A DNA stretch of 64,000 nt from Branchipolynoe longqiensis (GCA_030323885.1 JASIRB010002938.1:1-64000); one strand, 5' to 3'. Counted from the first letter of the stretch, positions 21,161-31,612 are shown. The notes: a model not told the origin generated them from the letters alone. Program-made: numbers and translations.

Positions 21161-21410
21161 TCTGCCAGCGACAGTGTAGATGGTGTAGGTCGGCCATCGA
21201 TAGTGTAGATAGCCTTGGTGAAGAAAGCCAAAAGAAAAAGTGGGTGCGTTCTGGGAGGGCGTAGGGAGGCGAGTGGCTAGGAGCATGGACGCGGCCAGCT
21301 ATAAAGGCCGGGAGAGGGGCGGGGGGGGGGGTGTTAGGTAATGGTGCAATGGTCAGGAGGGGAAGGCGAGAGGGAGTGGGGGGGGGGGGGTCCTTCTCCC
21401 CCACCACGAA
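21161..21410. repeat. G-rich tract after the 41-bp array
   Basis: Two partial copies of GTGTAGGTCTGCCAGCGAC / GTGTAGGTCGGCCATCGA are followed by long G runs at about 21319 and 21380. No gene. Confidence 0.6.
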
Positions 21411-21850
21411 TCACACGCAATGCAAGCATTACGACCAATGGGGCTGTCACACCATGATGTAACGTGCTAGCATAAGCCGACGTAGGTGAAATTTGGCAAT
21501 TACGTTGAGATACGTCGTGGAATGTCAAGGTCCATTATGCAGTTGTTAAGCCTACTCCGAGATACGTCGAGATACATTGAGTTATGTTGAGATACGGTGA
21601 CACATGTCAAGGTTTAGGACATCCCCAAAATGTTGACCTAGCTCAATGTACCAGCCATCACTTTGGTTACTTTGGGCTTACATCATGCTCATGTTAGACT
21701 TACGTCGAGAGACATTAGACTTTGTTAAGCCTAGATCGGTCTATGTTGAGCGACGTCGACTTACATTAGACTGATGGAGAGCCGGCAGGAACATACATTG
21801 ATTTATCCACAATGAGGTCACTGATAAATAATATCCACATGGTTGCAAAT
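21411..21850. repeat. Irregular TACGTTGAG-rich repeat (left block)
   Basis: Many loosely spaced variants of TACGTCGAGATAC, ATGTTGAGATACG and ACATTAGACT, with no fixed period. A similar block occurs at 22541-22915, so the two flank the MADF-like remnant. It may be the decayed ends of one element or an old satellite. Confidence 0.5.
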
Positions 21851-21865
21851 TAAAATATATAGTAC

Positions 21866-22255
21866 TTAAATTTCCGCAGGGCTCAGGCTGGTGTCACGCC
21901 ACTGAGTTGAGGAAGCCAAACTTGTCCAGTATCCACTCCTCCCTCTTGGTTCATTTGGGAGCCCCATCACCACTCTTTTTGTAGGCAGCCTCATGTTACT
22001 GTCCCGCATGGCTTTGAACCAGCCCTGGAGATGTGTGGCAGTTCTCCCCATCCTACTCCGACAGCTTGCTCTTTTTTGTTTGTCTGCCGGTAGTCCGTCA
22101 ACTTGACATTCCAAAGGATGGGGGGTGTCATGCAGGAACTCAAGCAAAACCTCCTCCTCTGCTGCGGGCAGAGTTCACTCATTCTTCCGCACCCTCCGCT
22201 TGTTAATGGTGTGACAGTGTGAGCTGGAGGAGGTGGAGGCTGCAGACGAGGCACA
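21866..22255 (-). pseudogene. MADF/SANT-like DNA-binding domain remnant
   Basis: Two minus-strand frames together resemble a MADF (Myb/SANT-like) domain. One gives PPILWNVKLTDYRQTNKKEQ, the other RMGRTATHLQGWFKAMRD. A third reading yields REEWILDKFGFL near the end, which fits the C-terminal helix. At least two frameshifts and one in-frame stop separate these parts, so the gene is dead. MADF proteins are transcription-factor-like, or the accessory DNA-binding ORF of Harbinger-type transposons; which applies here cannot be told. Confidence 0.55.
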
Positions 22256-22540
22256 GGAACAAGGAGATGGAGACATGGACTGAGTTTCCATTGTCTCCTC
22301 AGTCTCCTCAGTCTCCTCAGTCTGGGGAGATGGAGGGGAGATCATAGCAGATGGTGGAGATGGTGGTGGTGGTGAAGCTGGAGTATCCCCTGTTATCCTG
22401 TTCCTGCACTTGCCTTGACTCTTCCCCTAACGAAGAAGCTAGCATGTGTGGAGCTGGAGAGAGCCAGACTGCACCCTTATATCTACTTGCGGTGCAGGTG
22501 GGTTGGGTGCTCCCGTGCATGTTGGCCTATGGTATGCACA
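22256..22540. other. Flank of the MADF-like remnant
   Basis: Contains three perfect copies of CTCCTCAGT (about 22297-22322) and GGAGATGGTGG-type purine repeats. It could encode an acidic or low-complexity linker of the same dead gene, but no frame is convincing. Confidence 0.4.
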
Positions 22541-22915
22541 AGTCGAGCGCATTGAGCACTCGCTGGGCTTATGCTGAGCACGCTGGACTGTCATTAGACT
22601 GATGCTGCTCACTTGCTGGCCTGATGTCAACTCACGTTATGAATTACGTCAAAGTCACACATAGCTACGTTAGGGTGGGCATAATTATGCAACTCCTATG
22701 CTAAGCCGATGTTAAGGTTTCGCGAGGCTAACGCTGCATGCACTGGAATCTCATTAGCCTTATGTTGGGCCTTTTTTGGAGGGGGGGGGATGTTCTAACT
22801 CGTTGACACACGTTACAACTATGTTGGACCGACGGTTCGCCTACGTCCACTATGTTGCACTGACGTCCAAATTGGCCCTGCAATGCCGAGAATTTTATCT
22901 CGAAGTAATGAAGTG
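22541..22915. repeat. Irregular TACGTTGAG-rich repeat (right block)
   Basis: Carries words such as CATTAGACTGATG, ACGTTAGGGTGGGC and CTATGTTGGACCGACG, similar in style to 21411-21850 (both share CATTAGACTGATG). No gene. Confidence 0.45.
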
Positions 22916-22965
22916 ATTTTGACATTCCCCACTCGCTTGCCCGTTACATCCTAGGTGACAGGGGT

Positions 22966-23262
22966 ATTAAGGCCTTTACATTCTAGAAACATCCATGGTC
23001 ATATCAGGATATTCCCAAACCGAACTGGCTGGTATCGTTAACCCGCCCAACCACCGACACACCAGAAGCAGTGGTCCAATGGCACCGTCTCACTTCCAGT
23101 GTGGGAGATGGCTGGTTTGATCGCTTGCCAATTCTAACCAAATACTTACAAAATTGGCACTTCTCGATACCTCGGCTTGGCAGCGGACATTATTGGGATA
23201 CAGCAAGGGTTGGTTCCCTCAGAGCCTGTATAATGTGGCTGAGTGGGACATCACATCCTTGT
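22966..23262. mobile_element. Two diverged SINE-1 pieces in opposite orientation
   Basis: A minus-strand tail fragment (CATGGTCATATCAGGATATT, about 22985-23010) is followed from about 23063 by a plus-strand copy. The latter has a weak tRNA-like head, ACAAAATTGGCACTTCTCG and a body ending TAATGTGGCTGAGTGGGACATC. Old and diverged. Confidence 0.55.
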
Positions 23263-23559
23263 GCGTGTGGTGTGGTAATTACCTCAGTTACAAAGCTTGC
23301 AATGACACACGCATTAGGCAGTATCTCCCAGATCAGACCCAAGCATTAAATGCGGGCCATCCATCTATTATCGCGGATTTTGGTCAGGGGGTTGGAGAGT
23401 GAAAACTTCCGCCAGATGGGGCGGCCTGTTCCAGCGGAGGATCCGTGCAGCGCAAATGGTAAAGCCCGGGCCAGTTTTCTCTAATCGCCGGCCCCGAAAT
23501 AGTCACAAAGGTTCTGGGGAATGGCCATGTGGTGTTGCTACCCGGAGAGTGTCTCGGCG
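23263..23559. other. Unassigned
   Basis: No gene or repeat is recognised. Confidence 0.4.
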
Positions 23560-24605
23560 GCGGGGGGACGGGCGAGGCGGAGAGAGGGGAGGGAAGGGGA
23601 GGGGATGGGGGTGGTAGGAGGGGTAAGAGGGGAGGGGTGAGGGTGGGGCAGAGGGGAGGGAGAAGGGGGAGGATGAGGGGTGAGAGGGAGGAGTGAGAGG
23701 GGAGGGGGAGCGGTGAGAGGGGTGGTGGTGAGAGGGGAGGGGTGAGATGAGGAGGGGTGAGAGGGGAGGGGTGAAAAGGGGAGGGAAGGGGTGAGAGGGT
23801 GGTGGTGAGAGGGGAGGGGTGAGATGGAGGGGTGAGAGGGGAGGGGGAGGTGTGAGAAGGGGGGTGTGAGAGGGGGGTGGTGAGAGGGGGGGGATGGTGG
23901 GGTTGGAGGGGTGAGCGGGGAGGGGGAGGTGTGAGAGGGAGGTGTGAGGGGGAAGTGGTGGTGAGAGGGGAGGGGTGAGATGGGAGGGGTGAGAGGGGAG
24001 GGGGAGGTGTGAGGGGAGGTGTGAGAGGGGAGTGGTGAGAGGGGAGGGGTGAGGGGGAGGGGGTGAGAGGGGAGGGGGTGAGATGGGAGGGGTGAGAGGG
24101 GAGGGGAGGTGGTGAGAGGAGGAGGAGGGATGAATGGGAGACGGACGGTGGTGGAATGGAGATGGGGAGGGAGGTTTGGATGAGGAGGGGAGGGGAGGGG
24201 GATTGAGATTGGGAGGAGGAGGAATGCGATATAGAAGGACAAGGGGAGTTGAGAGAAAGAGAAGGGATGGAAGGGGAGGGGAGAGAGGAATGGTGAGGGG
24301 AGGGAGAGAGGGATGGAAGGGGAGGGAGAGGGATGGGAGGGGAGGGAGACAGGGAGGGAAGGGGGAGGAGGAAGAGGAAAACGGAAACGCGAAGGGTAGG
24401 GAGGAGGCGAGGGGTCGGAGGCGGAGTGGTAGGAGGAGGGTAGGAGGAGGGGTAGGAGGAGGAGGGGAGGGGTAGGGGTAGGGGAGGGGGAGGAGGAGGA
24501 GGAGGTGAGGGGAAGGAGGTGGAGGGGAACGGGAGGAGGAGCGGTAGAGCCGGAAGGGAGGGCAAAAGGGGAGGGGTGAGGGAAAGGGGGAGGGGAGAGT
24601 CAGGC
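23560..24605. repeat. 1-kb polypurine (GA-rich) tract
   Basis: The plus strand is almost entirely G and A with rare T, built on GGTGAGAGGGGAGGGG words in loosely tandem order. The 462-codon Pro/Ser/Leu-rich frame on the opposite strand is a composition artefact. Mirror-like purine tracts of this size can form triplex (H-)DNA. Confidence 0.9.
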
Positions 24606-24645
24606 GGGAGGTGGTTGCTGGTTGCTGGTTGCTGGTTGCTGGTTT
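24606..24645. repeat. 7-bp microsatellite (GGTTGCT)n
   Basis: Four perfect copies of the 7-bp unit GGTTGCT followed by a partial copy. Confidence 0.9.
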
Positions 24646-24928
24646 TGTAATGGGAAGATGGTATCGCCTGGGAATTGGCGCATGCGTTGTACAGTAAACA
24701 AACCCTCAATGGGTACTCAAGAGTGGTATTACTACAATTCCTGGTTTCCGCAGTAGTGTCACGATATATCAAGTTGACATCAATTCAGTTCATAATGACC
24801 AGCATAGGTAAAGAGCCCCTACATTGACAGTGCGCGGCTCAGATATATATACTTGTGGGAAGAGATCAAACATATCAAACATATCAGACATATCAAACAT
24901 AGTTATTTACATAGATAATCAAGGAAGG

Positions 24929-25257
24929 TGTTTGGTTGTTGGAGTTTCATGTCCTGGCAACACCTAGGGTCATATCAAGATGGGTACCAACTTGTGATTT
25001 TGTGCATTCATGGAAACTTGTATAGTGTTGCCTCACTGGGAAATCAGGGCACTATCACCATGACCCGATATCCGACTTAGTCATATTATCCTAACACTAA
25101 GCTACTCAGTCCTAGCCCTATCCTATCAAGGCCAAGCGCCAGGCTAGGAAGCAACAACTATCAATTTCCTAAGTCATTGGTTTGACTCGATTGGGAACCA
25201 AACTCCCGACCTCCTGCACACGAGATCCATGCTCTACCAATTCGGCCACCGCACCCA
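24929..25257 (-). mobile_element. SINE-1 copy, complete
   Basis: Plus-strand reading starts with the tail (TTTGGTTGTTGGAGTTTCAT) and runs through GGTCATATCAAGATGGGTAC, GACCCGATATCCGACTTAG and TTGGTTTGACTCGATTGGG to the tRNA-like head, whose complement ends CTCTACCAATTCGGCCACCG. Confidence 0.9.
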
Positions 25258-25276
25258 TGCCATGACCAATGCCATA

Positions 25277-25571
25277 ACGTTTGTTTTATTTAACAACACC
25301 TCTAGACCACATTGATTTTTATCATTGGCTATTGGATGTCAAACGTATGGTCATTCTGACATATTTCTTTGAGAGGAAACCCGCTGCTGCCACATATGCT
25401 GCTCTTTCCGATAAGGAGCAAGGGGTCTTTTATATGCACTGTCCCACAGACAGGATAGCACATACCGCAACCTTTGATGAACCAGTTGTGGACCACTGGT
25501 TGGAATGGAAAATAGCCCAAACTGAAAATCACTCCACTGAGCAGGATCGATCGGATGACCCACATGACTGA
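25277..25571 (-). mobile_element. SINE-2 copy (mollusc-type family)
   Basis: A different family from SINE-1. Plus-strand reading starts GTTTGTTTTATTTAACAACA and contains GGCTATTGGATGTCAAACGT, GAGAGGAAACCCGCTGCTGC, GGTCTTTTATATGCACTGTC, CAGACAGGATAGCACATACC and GAAAATAGCCCAA, then a GGATCGATC remnant where the tRNA-like promoter should be. I recognise this phrase order as a very abundant repeat of gastropod and other molluscan genomes (from memory, not checked). Confidence 0.8.
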
Positions 25572-25763
25572 TGCAAGACACTAACAATAGACATATTCGA
25601 CTGGGCCTTTCTAAACGCATATCAACATATTTCTTTAGGAATTCCTATTCCACTGGGACTGGAAGTGGGTTTCTATAAGTATGAATCGAATGTATCTTGT
25701 GCCTCCATCCATAAGGTCACATGGTGCATTTCAAGATGGCTGATATGGAAAGGTTGAAAGATT
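25572..25763. other. Unassigned, probable left part of MITE-1b
   Basis: CATTTCAAGATGGCTG near 25727 resembles the CCATCTTGG terminal motif of MITE-1a, but no complementary right end was found. Confidence 0.35.
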
Positions 25764-25871
25764 CAGTAGCTTCAGCCAATTAGAGCTGTTCTTTTCGATT
25801 GCAAATACTGCCCCCATACAGGGCAGCCATTTGCAATGGAAGAGAACAGCTCTGATTGGCTGAAACCACTG
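25764..25871. mobile_element. MITE-1b palindromic core
   Basis: A 108-bp near-perfect palindrome: the left arm CTTCAGCCAATTAGAGCTGT pairs with the right arm ACAGCTCTGATTGGCTGAAA, and the inner arms with GCAAATACTGCCC / GGGCAGCCATTTGC. The segment GGCAGCCATTTGCAATGG...TGATTGGCTGAAACCACT matches the centre of MITE-1a (GGTGGCCATTTGCAATGG...ATAGGCTGATACCACT), so both belong to one family. Confidence 0.75.
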
Positions 25872-26122
25872 AAGCCATTTGAGTGGTCCTCTTTGCATTC
25901 GAAAACCTAGTTCACTGCGCAGGTGGGCAGAGCCTAAATCTTGTGGACCAATGCCTCCAATGCCATGCTGGAGAGACCATTACTGTTGTCATCTGATCAT
26001 TTGAGAAAGGCACTGCTGAGAAGAATCATTAATCAGATAAAATAGATAGGTGCAATATAGATCCCGTTATAGGCCCTATATATATAAAAATCAGTAGTGA
26101 TAGGTCAAACCTGTGTTAACGT

Positions 26123-26465
26123 TTGTTTATGTGTTTGGGGATTTACATCCTTGCAACATCCAAGCTTTTATTAGGACGGGTTCTGAATTATGACAGTGCG
26201 CATTCATGGCAACTTAATAGCACTGCCACATTGAGAGTCCAGGCCACCAGCACCATGACCTGATATCCCACTCAGTCACATTATCCTGATACTGAGCTAA
26301 CCAGTCCTTGCCCTATCCTAATAATACTGAGCGCCTGGCTAGGAAGCGACAAGTATCAATTTTTAAGTTATTGGTTTGACTTGACCAGTGTTCGAACCCA
26401 TTGCTTCAAATCCCATGATCTACCAACATGGGAGACAGACGCTCAACTCATTCGGCCATGATACA
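26123..26465 (-). mobile_element. SINE-1 copy, complete
   Basis: Tail GTTTGTTTATGTGTTTGGGG, body with ACCATGACCTGATATCCCAC and CTGGCTAGGAAGCGACAAG, B-box complement TGTTCGAACCC, and head complement ending CAACTCATTCGGCCATGAT. Confidence 0.9.
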
Positions 26466-27608
26466 CCATCACGTGATCGGGTGATTCACATACGATGGTC
26501 GGCAACTCATCTGCTTCCCTCCGCCAGAGTTTGAATACATAATATGTGACATAGGCAGCAAATGCTCTCCACTCATTGGACCATGCTGGTAGAATGTAAT
26601 CTCATGCAGATGAAGCATACAACCTCAACAGTGTTGAATTCCGCCAATCATATAGTTATTGACACAAATGTAATCATCAGCTGATCGCTTCGAGCCAAAT
26701 ATTGATTGCTTCAAATGGCAATTCGATTGAACATGCAATTATTTTTCCAAATATGTTGCATTTAATATCCACTTCGCTACATGGAGTTGTCAGTATTCAG
26801 CCAGTTAATTCCTAGGGAATTTGGGTTAGCCTGTGGTATTACATGGGCTTCGCAAGGGATGCAGACATTATACCTATAGTTCATCCCGCCTACGCCCCAC
26901 AATATTGTCTGACTTTTATGATTGGTTAGTCCAAAATCGACATTCCAGTACGAGAAAGAGAGTAATATGTGGTTGGAAGTACGAAATGTCGATCCGTATT
27001 GAGCTGAACAAGTGATCAGATTGCTCGGTAAGTGCTTACCCTTACCCACGGCACTTACTCAAGGAAATGGATAGAAGGATACAATTGAACCAAGTAACAA
27101 TGCATGTGTGATGGAGATGGCTTTTGGCTATGGGAAGCATTGTGTGCCGAGAGCAGAATTTGAACACACTTCTTGCCATTCTTAACCATGAAACTATTTA
27201 GGGTCCTTGATGCAAGTACCCTCATCATGCCTACCTATGTGGGTCATTGTCATAGAGGTCAGTGCTGACTTCTAAACTGCCCTCATTTCCTGGAAATGTA
27301 AGCCATTTTAAATGTTGTATGTGCATAAATGATTTAATCCTCACAGTTACACACAGACACACAGTTCATTAACCCTATATCGCATATGTTTTCAAGATCC
27401 TGGTCACGTCACCAGTATGAAATGGATTTATTTTGCAACTGCAAAACATTGTGCATAGAGCAGAATTAGAATCGACTAATCATGCCTTTCCCGGGCTAGT
27501 TTCATAACCATTAGGCTACCTAGACTCCCTTGGGTAATTTTCCTGCCCACATCTACATGCCTATGTGGTTGTTTTCCTGATTGGTATATGCATATTACAA
27601 ATTACAAC
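26466..27608. other. Unassigned, with two SINE-like tRNA-headed repeats
   Basis: No gene. About 27100-27215 and 27405-27535 share GAGCAGAATT, a following Cys-rich-looking ATGCC segment and a CATAACCATTAGGCTACC-type word. On the minus strand the second starts TAGCCTAATGG, a good pol III A box, with a weak B box (GATTCTAATTC). They may be two copies of a further old SINE family. Confidence 0.4.
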
Positions 27609-27672
27609 CCATGTTGGTTACTTGTTGGAGTTATTTGTCCTGTCAATCTCTAAGGTCATATCAGGACGGGTA
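27609..27672 (-). mobile_element. SINE-1 tail fragment
   Basis: Contains CTAAGGTCATATCAGGACGG preceded by GTTACTTGTTGGAGTTATTT, which matches the SINE-1 3' end only. Confidence 0.7.
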
Positions 27673-28314
27673 AAATACATGTGAAAACTCCATCCTCCAA
27701 TAATACTTGAATATTAGATTATATACCACTTAAATGCAGCCATTTTTTCAATAAAGTCAGCATTGCAATATGCGGAGAAGGCGGACGGGGATGCGATATG
27801 GCTATGCGGGAGAACTGCGTGTTGAATTCATTTAATACCAAGACAAAGGGCGCATTTATTTGTGTTGCCATTTGCAATCATATGAAACAAAAGGCATCAG
27901 TTCTTATATTCATTTAGTGTACACACAACACGTTCTGAGCATAGCATACACTCTCATATGGGGCCCTCAGCAAGACTCCGGATATTCTCCGGATATTCTC
28001 CGGATATTCTCCAGATAGCCCCCTCCCCCTGCTTGCCCTATTCTTTACGATAGAAGCTGCTTTAAATTCACTTATCATCTATACCCACATGTGTCCCAAT
28101 AAGCAACATTGGTAGGGTTATTCACATTTATTTCTAATGCAAATTGCAATGAAGTTGTCCGAGTAAATAGTTGATATAAAAGAGCCCCACTTCCGGTTTC
28201 GTGGTGTATCCATCATATCACAGCAGTTCCGGATTTAACTATAGCCTTGGCAGTCTGAAGACTAGGGTGTCAAATCCAGGTGGACTCCCTCAAAGGTGTA
28301 TACTATTGTTACCA
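27673..28314. other. Unassigned, with an 11-bp microsatellite
   Basis: No gene. Three and a half copies of CCGGATATTCT lie at about 27977-28015. Confidence 0.5.
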
Positions 28315-28323
28315 TTGTCATAG

Positions 28324-28644
28324 AACCGGTGCGGTGGACTAACTGGTAGAGCCCATGCTTCGCGTTTGGAAGGTTGGGAGTTTGGTTCCCCGTTGAGTCA
28401 AACCAATGACTTTAAAATTGATTCTTGTCGCTTCCTAGCCTGGTACTCTGCACTAATAGGATAGGGCAAGGACTGGTTGGCTCAGTGTCATGATAATGTG
28501 ACTGATTGGGATATCGGCTCATGGCCTAATTTCCCAGGTGGCAGCACTATAAAGTCGCCATGAGTGCGCACTGTCACACATCGGTACCCATCTTGACATG
28601 AAATGAGAAGTTGCATGACGTAAAACTCCAACAACCAACCCACG
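28324..28644 (+). mobile_element. SINE-1 reference copy, complete, with target duplication
   Basis: A full 321-bp copy flanked by TTGTCATAG (28315-28323 and 28645-28653). Order: tRNA-like head (GGTGCGGTGGACTAACTGGT...), a degraded B box (GGTTCCCCGTT), the SINE-1 linker GAGTCAAACCAATGACTTTA, a central body (GGACTGGTTGGCTCAGTG, AGCACTATAAAGTCGCCATG), and the tail GACGTAAAACTCCAACAACC. The tail resembles LINE 3' ends, the usual way such SINEs are copied in trans. Confidence 0.95.
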
Positions 28645-28764
28645 TTGTCATAGGCCGTTGGGAGGGGCCTCTCAAGTGGAATACCCTAGGGCCTCTCTCT
28701 TCACTAAATCTGATATTGCCTACTAGCTTGTAGTTGTACTGTATAAGTCATAGCTACATCCCAG

Positions 28765-28906
28765 CAATACCTAGCCTGGTGCTCGGCATCACTAAGATAG
28801 GGCAAGGACTGGGTAGCTCTGTATAATGATAATGCGACTGAGTGAGATAGTGGGTCATGCTTCCAGCAGCCTGGTCTTCCAGTAAGGCAGCACTATAAAG
28901 TCACAT
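28765..28906 (+). mobile_element. SINE-1 body fragment
   Basis: From CTAGCCTGGTGCTCGGCATC through GGGCAAGGACTGGGTAGCTC to GCAGCACTATAAAGTCAC. Head and tail are absent. It begins after CTACATCCCAGCAATAC, which resembles an inverted SINE-1 tail, so two fragments may be joined here. Confidence 0.75.
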
Positions 28907-29150
28907 CTTTAGTACTTCCACAGTGAAAAGCTGAACTCTGAATACCTCTGTTCAAGCAAGGACGCTGGAAAGTGATTGCATAACTCTTACATAACGCGTA
29001 CATAACGCCCCGAGGATGGCGCCATCTCGTGCATGCCGTGAGAACCAGTACCTAATACCCCAGTCACATGAGGCCTGCGTTCACTTACCATCGATTCGCG
29101 AGATTCATACGTCCTCTTTACGACTGCCTTATGTCCTCCTTATGCGCTGG

Positions 29151-29300
29151 CGCCGCGAGGTCGCCGACCTCCCGGCGACCATTTTGGAAATGTTGGTAGG
29201 AGGATGCAGCTGTTGCACTTGCTACCTCCTTGCGACCAGTTCGGTCGGTGCTGGGTCGCCATTGGTTGGCGACCAGGTACCGACCTGGCACCGAAATATC
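29151..29300. mobile_element. GC-rich foldback, probable MITE remnant
   Basis: Nested inverted repeats: GGTCGGTGCTGGGTCGCCA (about 29243-29261) pairs with TGGCGACCAGGTACCGACC (about 29267-29285), and TCGCCGACC pairs with GGCGACC near 29161-29180. The AT-rich surroundings make this 150-bp block stand out. No coding function is supported. Confidence 0.55.
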
Positions 29301-29439
29301 GGCGCCAACACGTTCAATGCCGAGAGCAGCCATACTGAATTCTATTTGAGGGAAAACAACTAACATGGATTTGTCAGATTGCGTGTCTGAGCTCTTCCAT
29401 TGTACACATATTATTCAATTATCTAATTATCTTGTTTGC

Positions 29440-29893
29440 TTGGTTGCTTGTCAATGTTCTTCACTATGCTTAACTGTTTCCTCAATCAATCATCAATGGG
29501 TGCCGTCTTCTCGAAGAAGGTTGGCTGCAATGGACCTCCATCTCTTCCTGTCATTCGTTCCTCTCAAGCATTCCGCATAGCTCATTGCTGTCCACTCAGT
29601 GATGTTGTCCATCCATGTTGTTCTCCTTCTCCCTCTTGGTCTTTTCCCTTCTATCTTCCCTTCCAGTATTCTTCTCTGTGATTCCTGGTGTCGTATCATG
29701 TGGCCAAAGTATTTAATTTGTCTGTTTTTGATCGTTTGTATTATCTGTCTCTTTATTTTCATTCTTGTTAGGACCTCCATGTTGCTTATCATTGCTGTCC
29801 ATGGAATTTTTAACATTCTTCTGTATTGCCACATTTCAAATGCCTCAAGCTTTGTTGTTATTGCTTTCTTCAAAGTCTCGCAGCAATATGGTG
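29440..29893 (-). pseudogene. 5'-truncated RTE-like LINE (C-terminus)
   Basis: The minus-strand frame of about 130 codons reads LEAFEMWQYRRMLKIPW, IKYFGHMIRHQ, then GKRPRGRRRTTWMDNITEW and ends EDGTH, stop. This is the C-terminal region downstream of the RT domain in RTE-like LINEs and matches, at lower identity, the end of element E (LAAFEMWTYRRMMKISW, GRGRPRTSW, LEDGTID). The stop codon is directly followed by a TGATGATTGATTGA tail. The 5' end is truncated, as is usual for LINE insertions. Confidence 0.85.
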
Positions 29894-29894
29894 A

Positions 29895-30172
29895 AGTCAG
29901 ACCAATGACTTAAATATCTATACTTGTAGCTACCTAGCCAGGTGCTCAACATTATTAGGATAGGGCAAGGACTGGTTGGCTCATACTGTCAGGATAATGT
30001 GACTGAGTGGAATATCAAGTCATGGTGCTGGTGGCCTGGTCTCCCAGTGGGGCACCACTATAAAGTTGCCAGGAACGTGCACTGTCACAAGTTGGTATTC
30101 ATCCAGATATGGCCTTAGATGTTGCCCGGACCTAAAAGCCCAACAACCAACAAACTAACCGCATGCAAGTTT
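29895..30172 (+). mobile_element. SINE-1 copy lacking most of its head
   Basis: Starts at GTCAGACCAATGACTTAAAT and continues through AGGGCAAGGACTGGTTGGC, CACCACTATAAAGTTGCCAG and the tail CTAAAAGCCCAACAACC. Confidence 0.87.
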
Positions 30173-30660
30173 ATTGTGCTTATAGACAGGTACTCAACGT
30201 GGTTCTTTCTAACCATACAGTGGGATCCGGCTAGATAAGAATACCATTCTCCCTGCAGGGCGTCTGGTAAAGAGGAGGGTGTGGATAGGGTGATTGCATC
30301 ACGGAGCCTAGGTAGTGTAATATTAATAATAGTGTAGTGTCAACAAGCTAGCCCGGCAATGGCAAGAAGTCTGGGTTGCAATCCTACTCTTGGTCCAACA
30401 TTTCCCATTGTTATCACCCCCCCATTACTGACGTTGCCGTAACCAGGATCCCTTACATGATCCTCCATGATGTAAAGTTATTGAACCTACCCTGTGTATG
30501 TATATGTATATGTATATGTGTATATAAGTGCACTGCCTGTGTGTGTATTTAGTTGTAAGTGGTGATATGGCGGCAGGAGGTGGATGCTGATTATTGCGGA
30601 TGCTGATTAACGCCAGAACCAATGTTCAAAAACGTGCATAACAAACAAATTTGAGTGGAT
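30173..30660. other. Unassigned, with a TATATG microsatellite
   Basis: No gene. (TGTATA)n-type microsatellite at about 30495-30528. Confidence 0.45.
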
Positions 30661-31093
30661 CTTTCCCACTAACATGCCAAGAGACTACATGACACAAGAA
30701 ATGTCAATAAAAATGTTCAAGAGCATGATGCTCCCCTATTTTGACTATGGGGATGTAAACTACATGGGCGCGAAAAAAGAACTTCTAAAAAAACTACAAA
30801 TATTGCCGAACAGAGCCCTAGAAATCTGCCTAAGACTAGACAAACTGCACCGCACCTATGACATACACAAAAGAACCGAAGTGAAATTACTAGAAAATAG
30901 GAGAATGATTCATTTAAAAACATTAGCATATAGCTATCATCAAAACAACAAACTCCTAAAAAAAACAGAAAGGAATACTAGAGCAAATAATGTGCCACTA
31001 TTAAGGCACACCAGAAGCCAAATAAAAGCTCACAAAAGAAGCACGCTGGAAATGGCTGCAAAGGTGTGGAACACCCAAATGGTAAAGGAGTGA
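30661..31093 (+). pseudogene. LINE C-terminal remnant (CR1/Jockey-like)
   Basis: Frame of 139 codons containing MMLPYFDYGDVNYMGAKKEL, LKKLQILPNRALEICLRL and AAKVWN near the end. This is the style of the region after the RT domain in CR1/Jockey-group LINEs (the conserved lPhldYg...LQ.lqNralr pattern). The upstream RT and endonuclease are missing, so it is 5'-truncated. It is unlike element E. Confidence 0.72.
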
Positions 31094-31540
31094 CAAATTC
31101 CTGACCTAAAAACATACAAAAAATGTATGTGCAAAATAAGGCTCGGAAACCCCCACTAAGCTGCGCTGCAAGGGGGCATGTGATATGTCACGGCCCACCA
31201 GCAATACGGCCAATTGAAGGTCACCATGCCAAAGTTAGCCAGATAGCACACCACATAACTATGTATAAGCCTATGATATATAAATAGGAGTAGGCTAGTC
31301 TAGTAGTAAGAGTAGAACAATATAAAAAATATATATATATGCCAAGACAATCCCAAAATACGAACATAGACTACTAACCATATCAACCAACTACTTAAGT
31401 GATACTCTAATGCAGGCAATCAAAAGACAACACCAACACTCCAGCTGGCCAGCATTGAAAAGAAGCCTGAGTACTTGGGTACTGAGTGCTTAGATGCTAT
31501 GGACAATAAATACAGCCTAAACAACAAATACAAAATTACT
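31094..31540 (+). repeat. Probable 3' UTR of the CR1-like LINE (repeat R3)
   Basis: Follows the LINE stop codon. The segment 31295-31535 (GTCTAGTAGTAAGAGTAGAA ... CTGGCCAGCATTGAAAA ... GACAATAAATACAGCCT) recurs at 35250-35470 inverted and at 49210-49480. A dispersed repeat whose 3' end is fixed and whose 5' extent varies is what truncated copies of one LINE would give. Confidence 0.65.
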
Positions 31541-31612
31541 TCTTGACATAACACATTAAAAGGGCATAACATTCCAAGGGGACAAGTGTAAGAAATAAAT
31601 GAATATATATAT

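Noticed and set aside
23384..24772. 462-codon Pro/Ser/Leu-rich frame on the minus strand
   Set aside because: Complement of a polypurine tract; lack of stops follows from the base composition.
29016..29363. 115-codon open frame (plus)
   Set aside because: Runs through a GC-rich foldback; an overlapping frame on the other strand is equally open. No domain seen.
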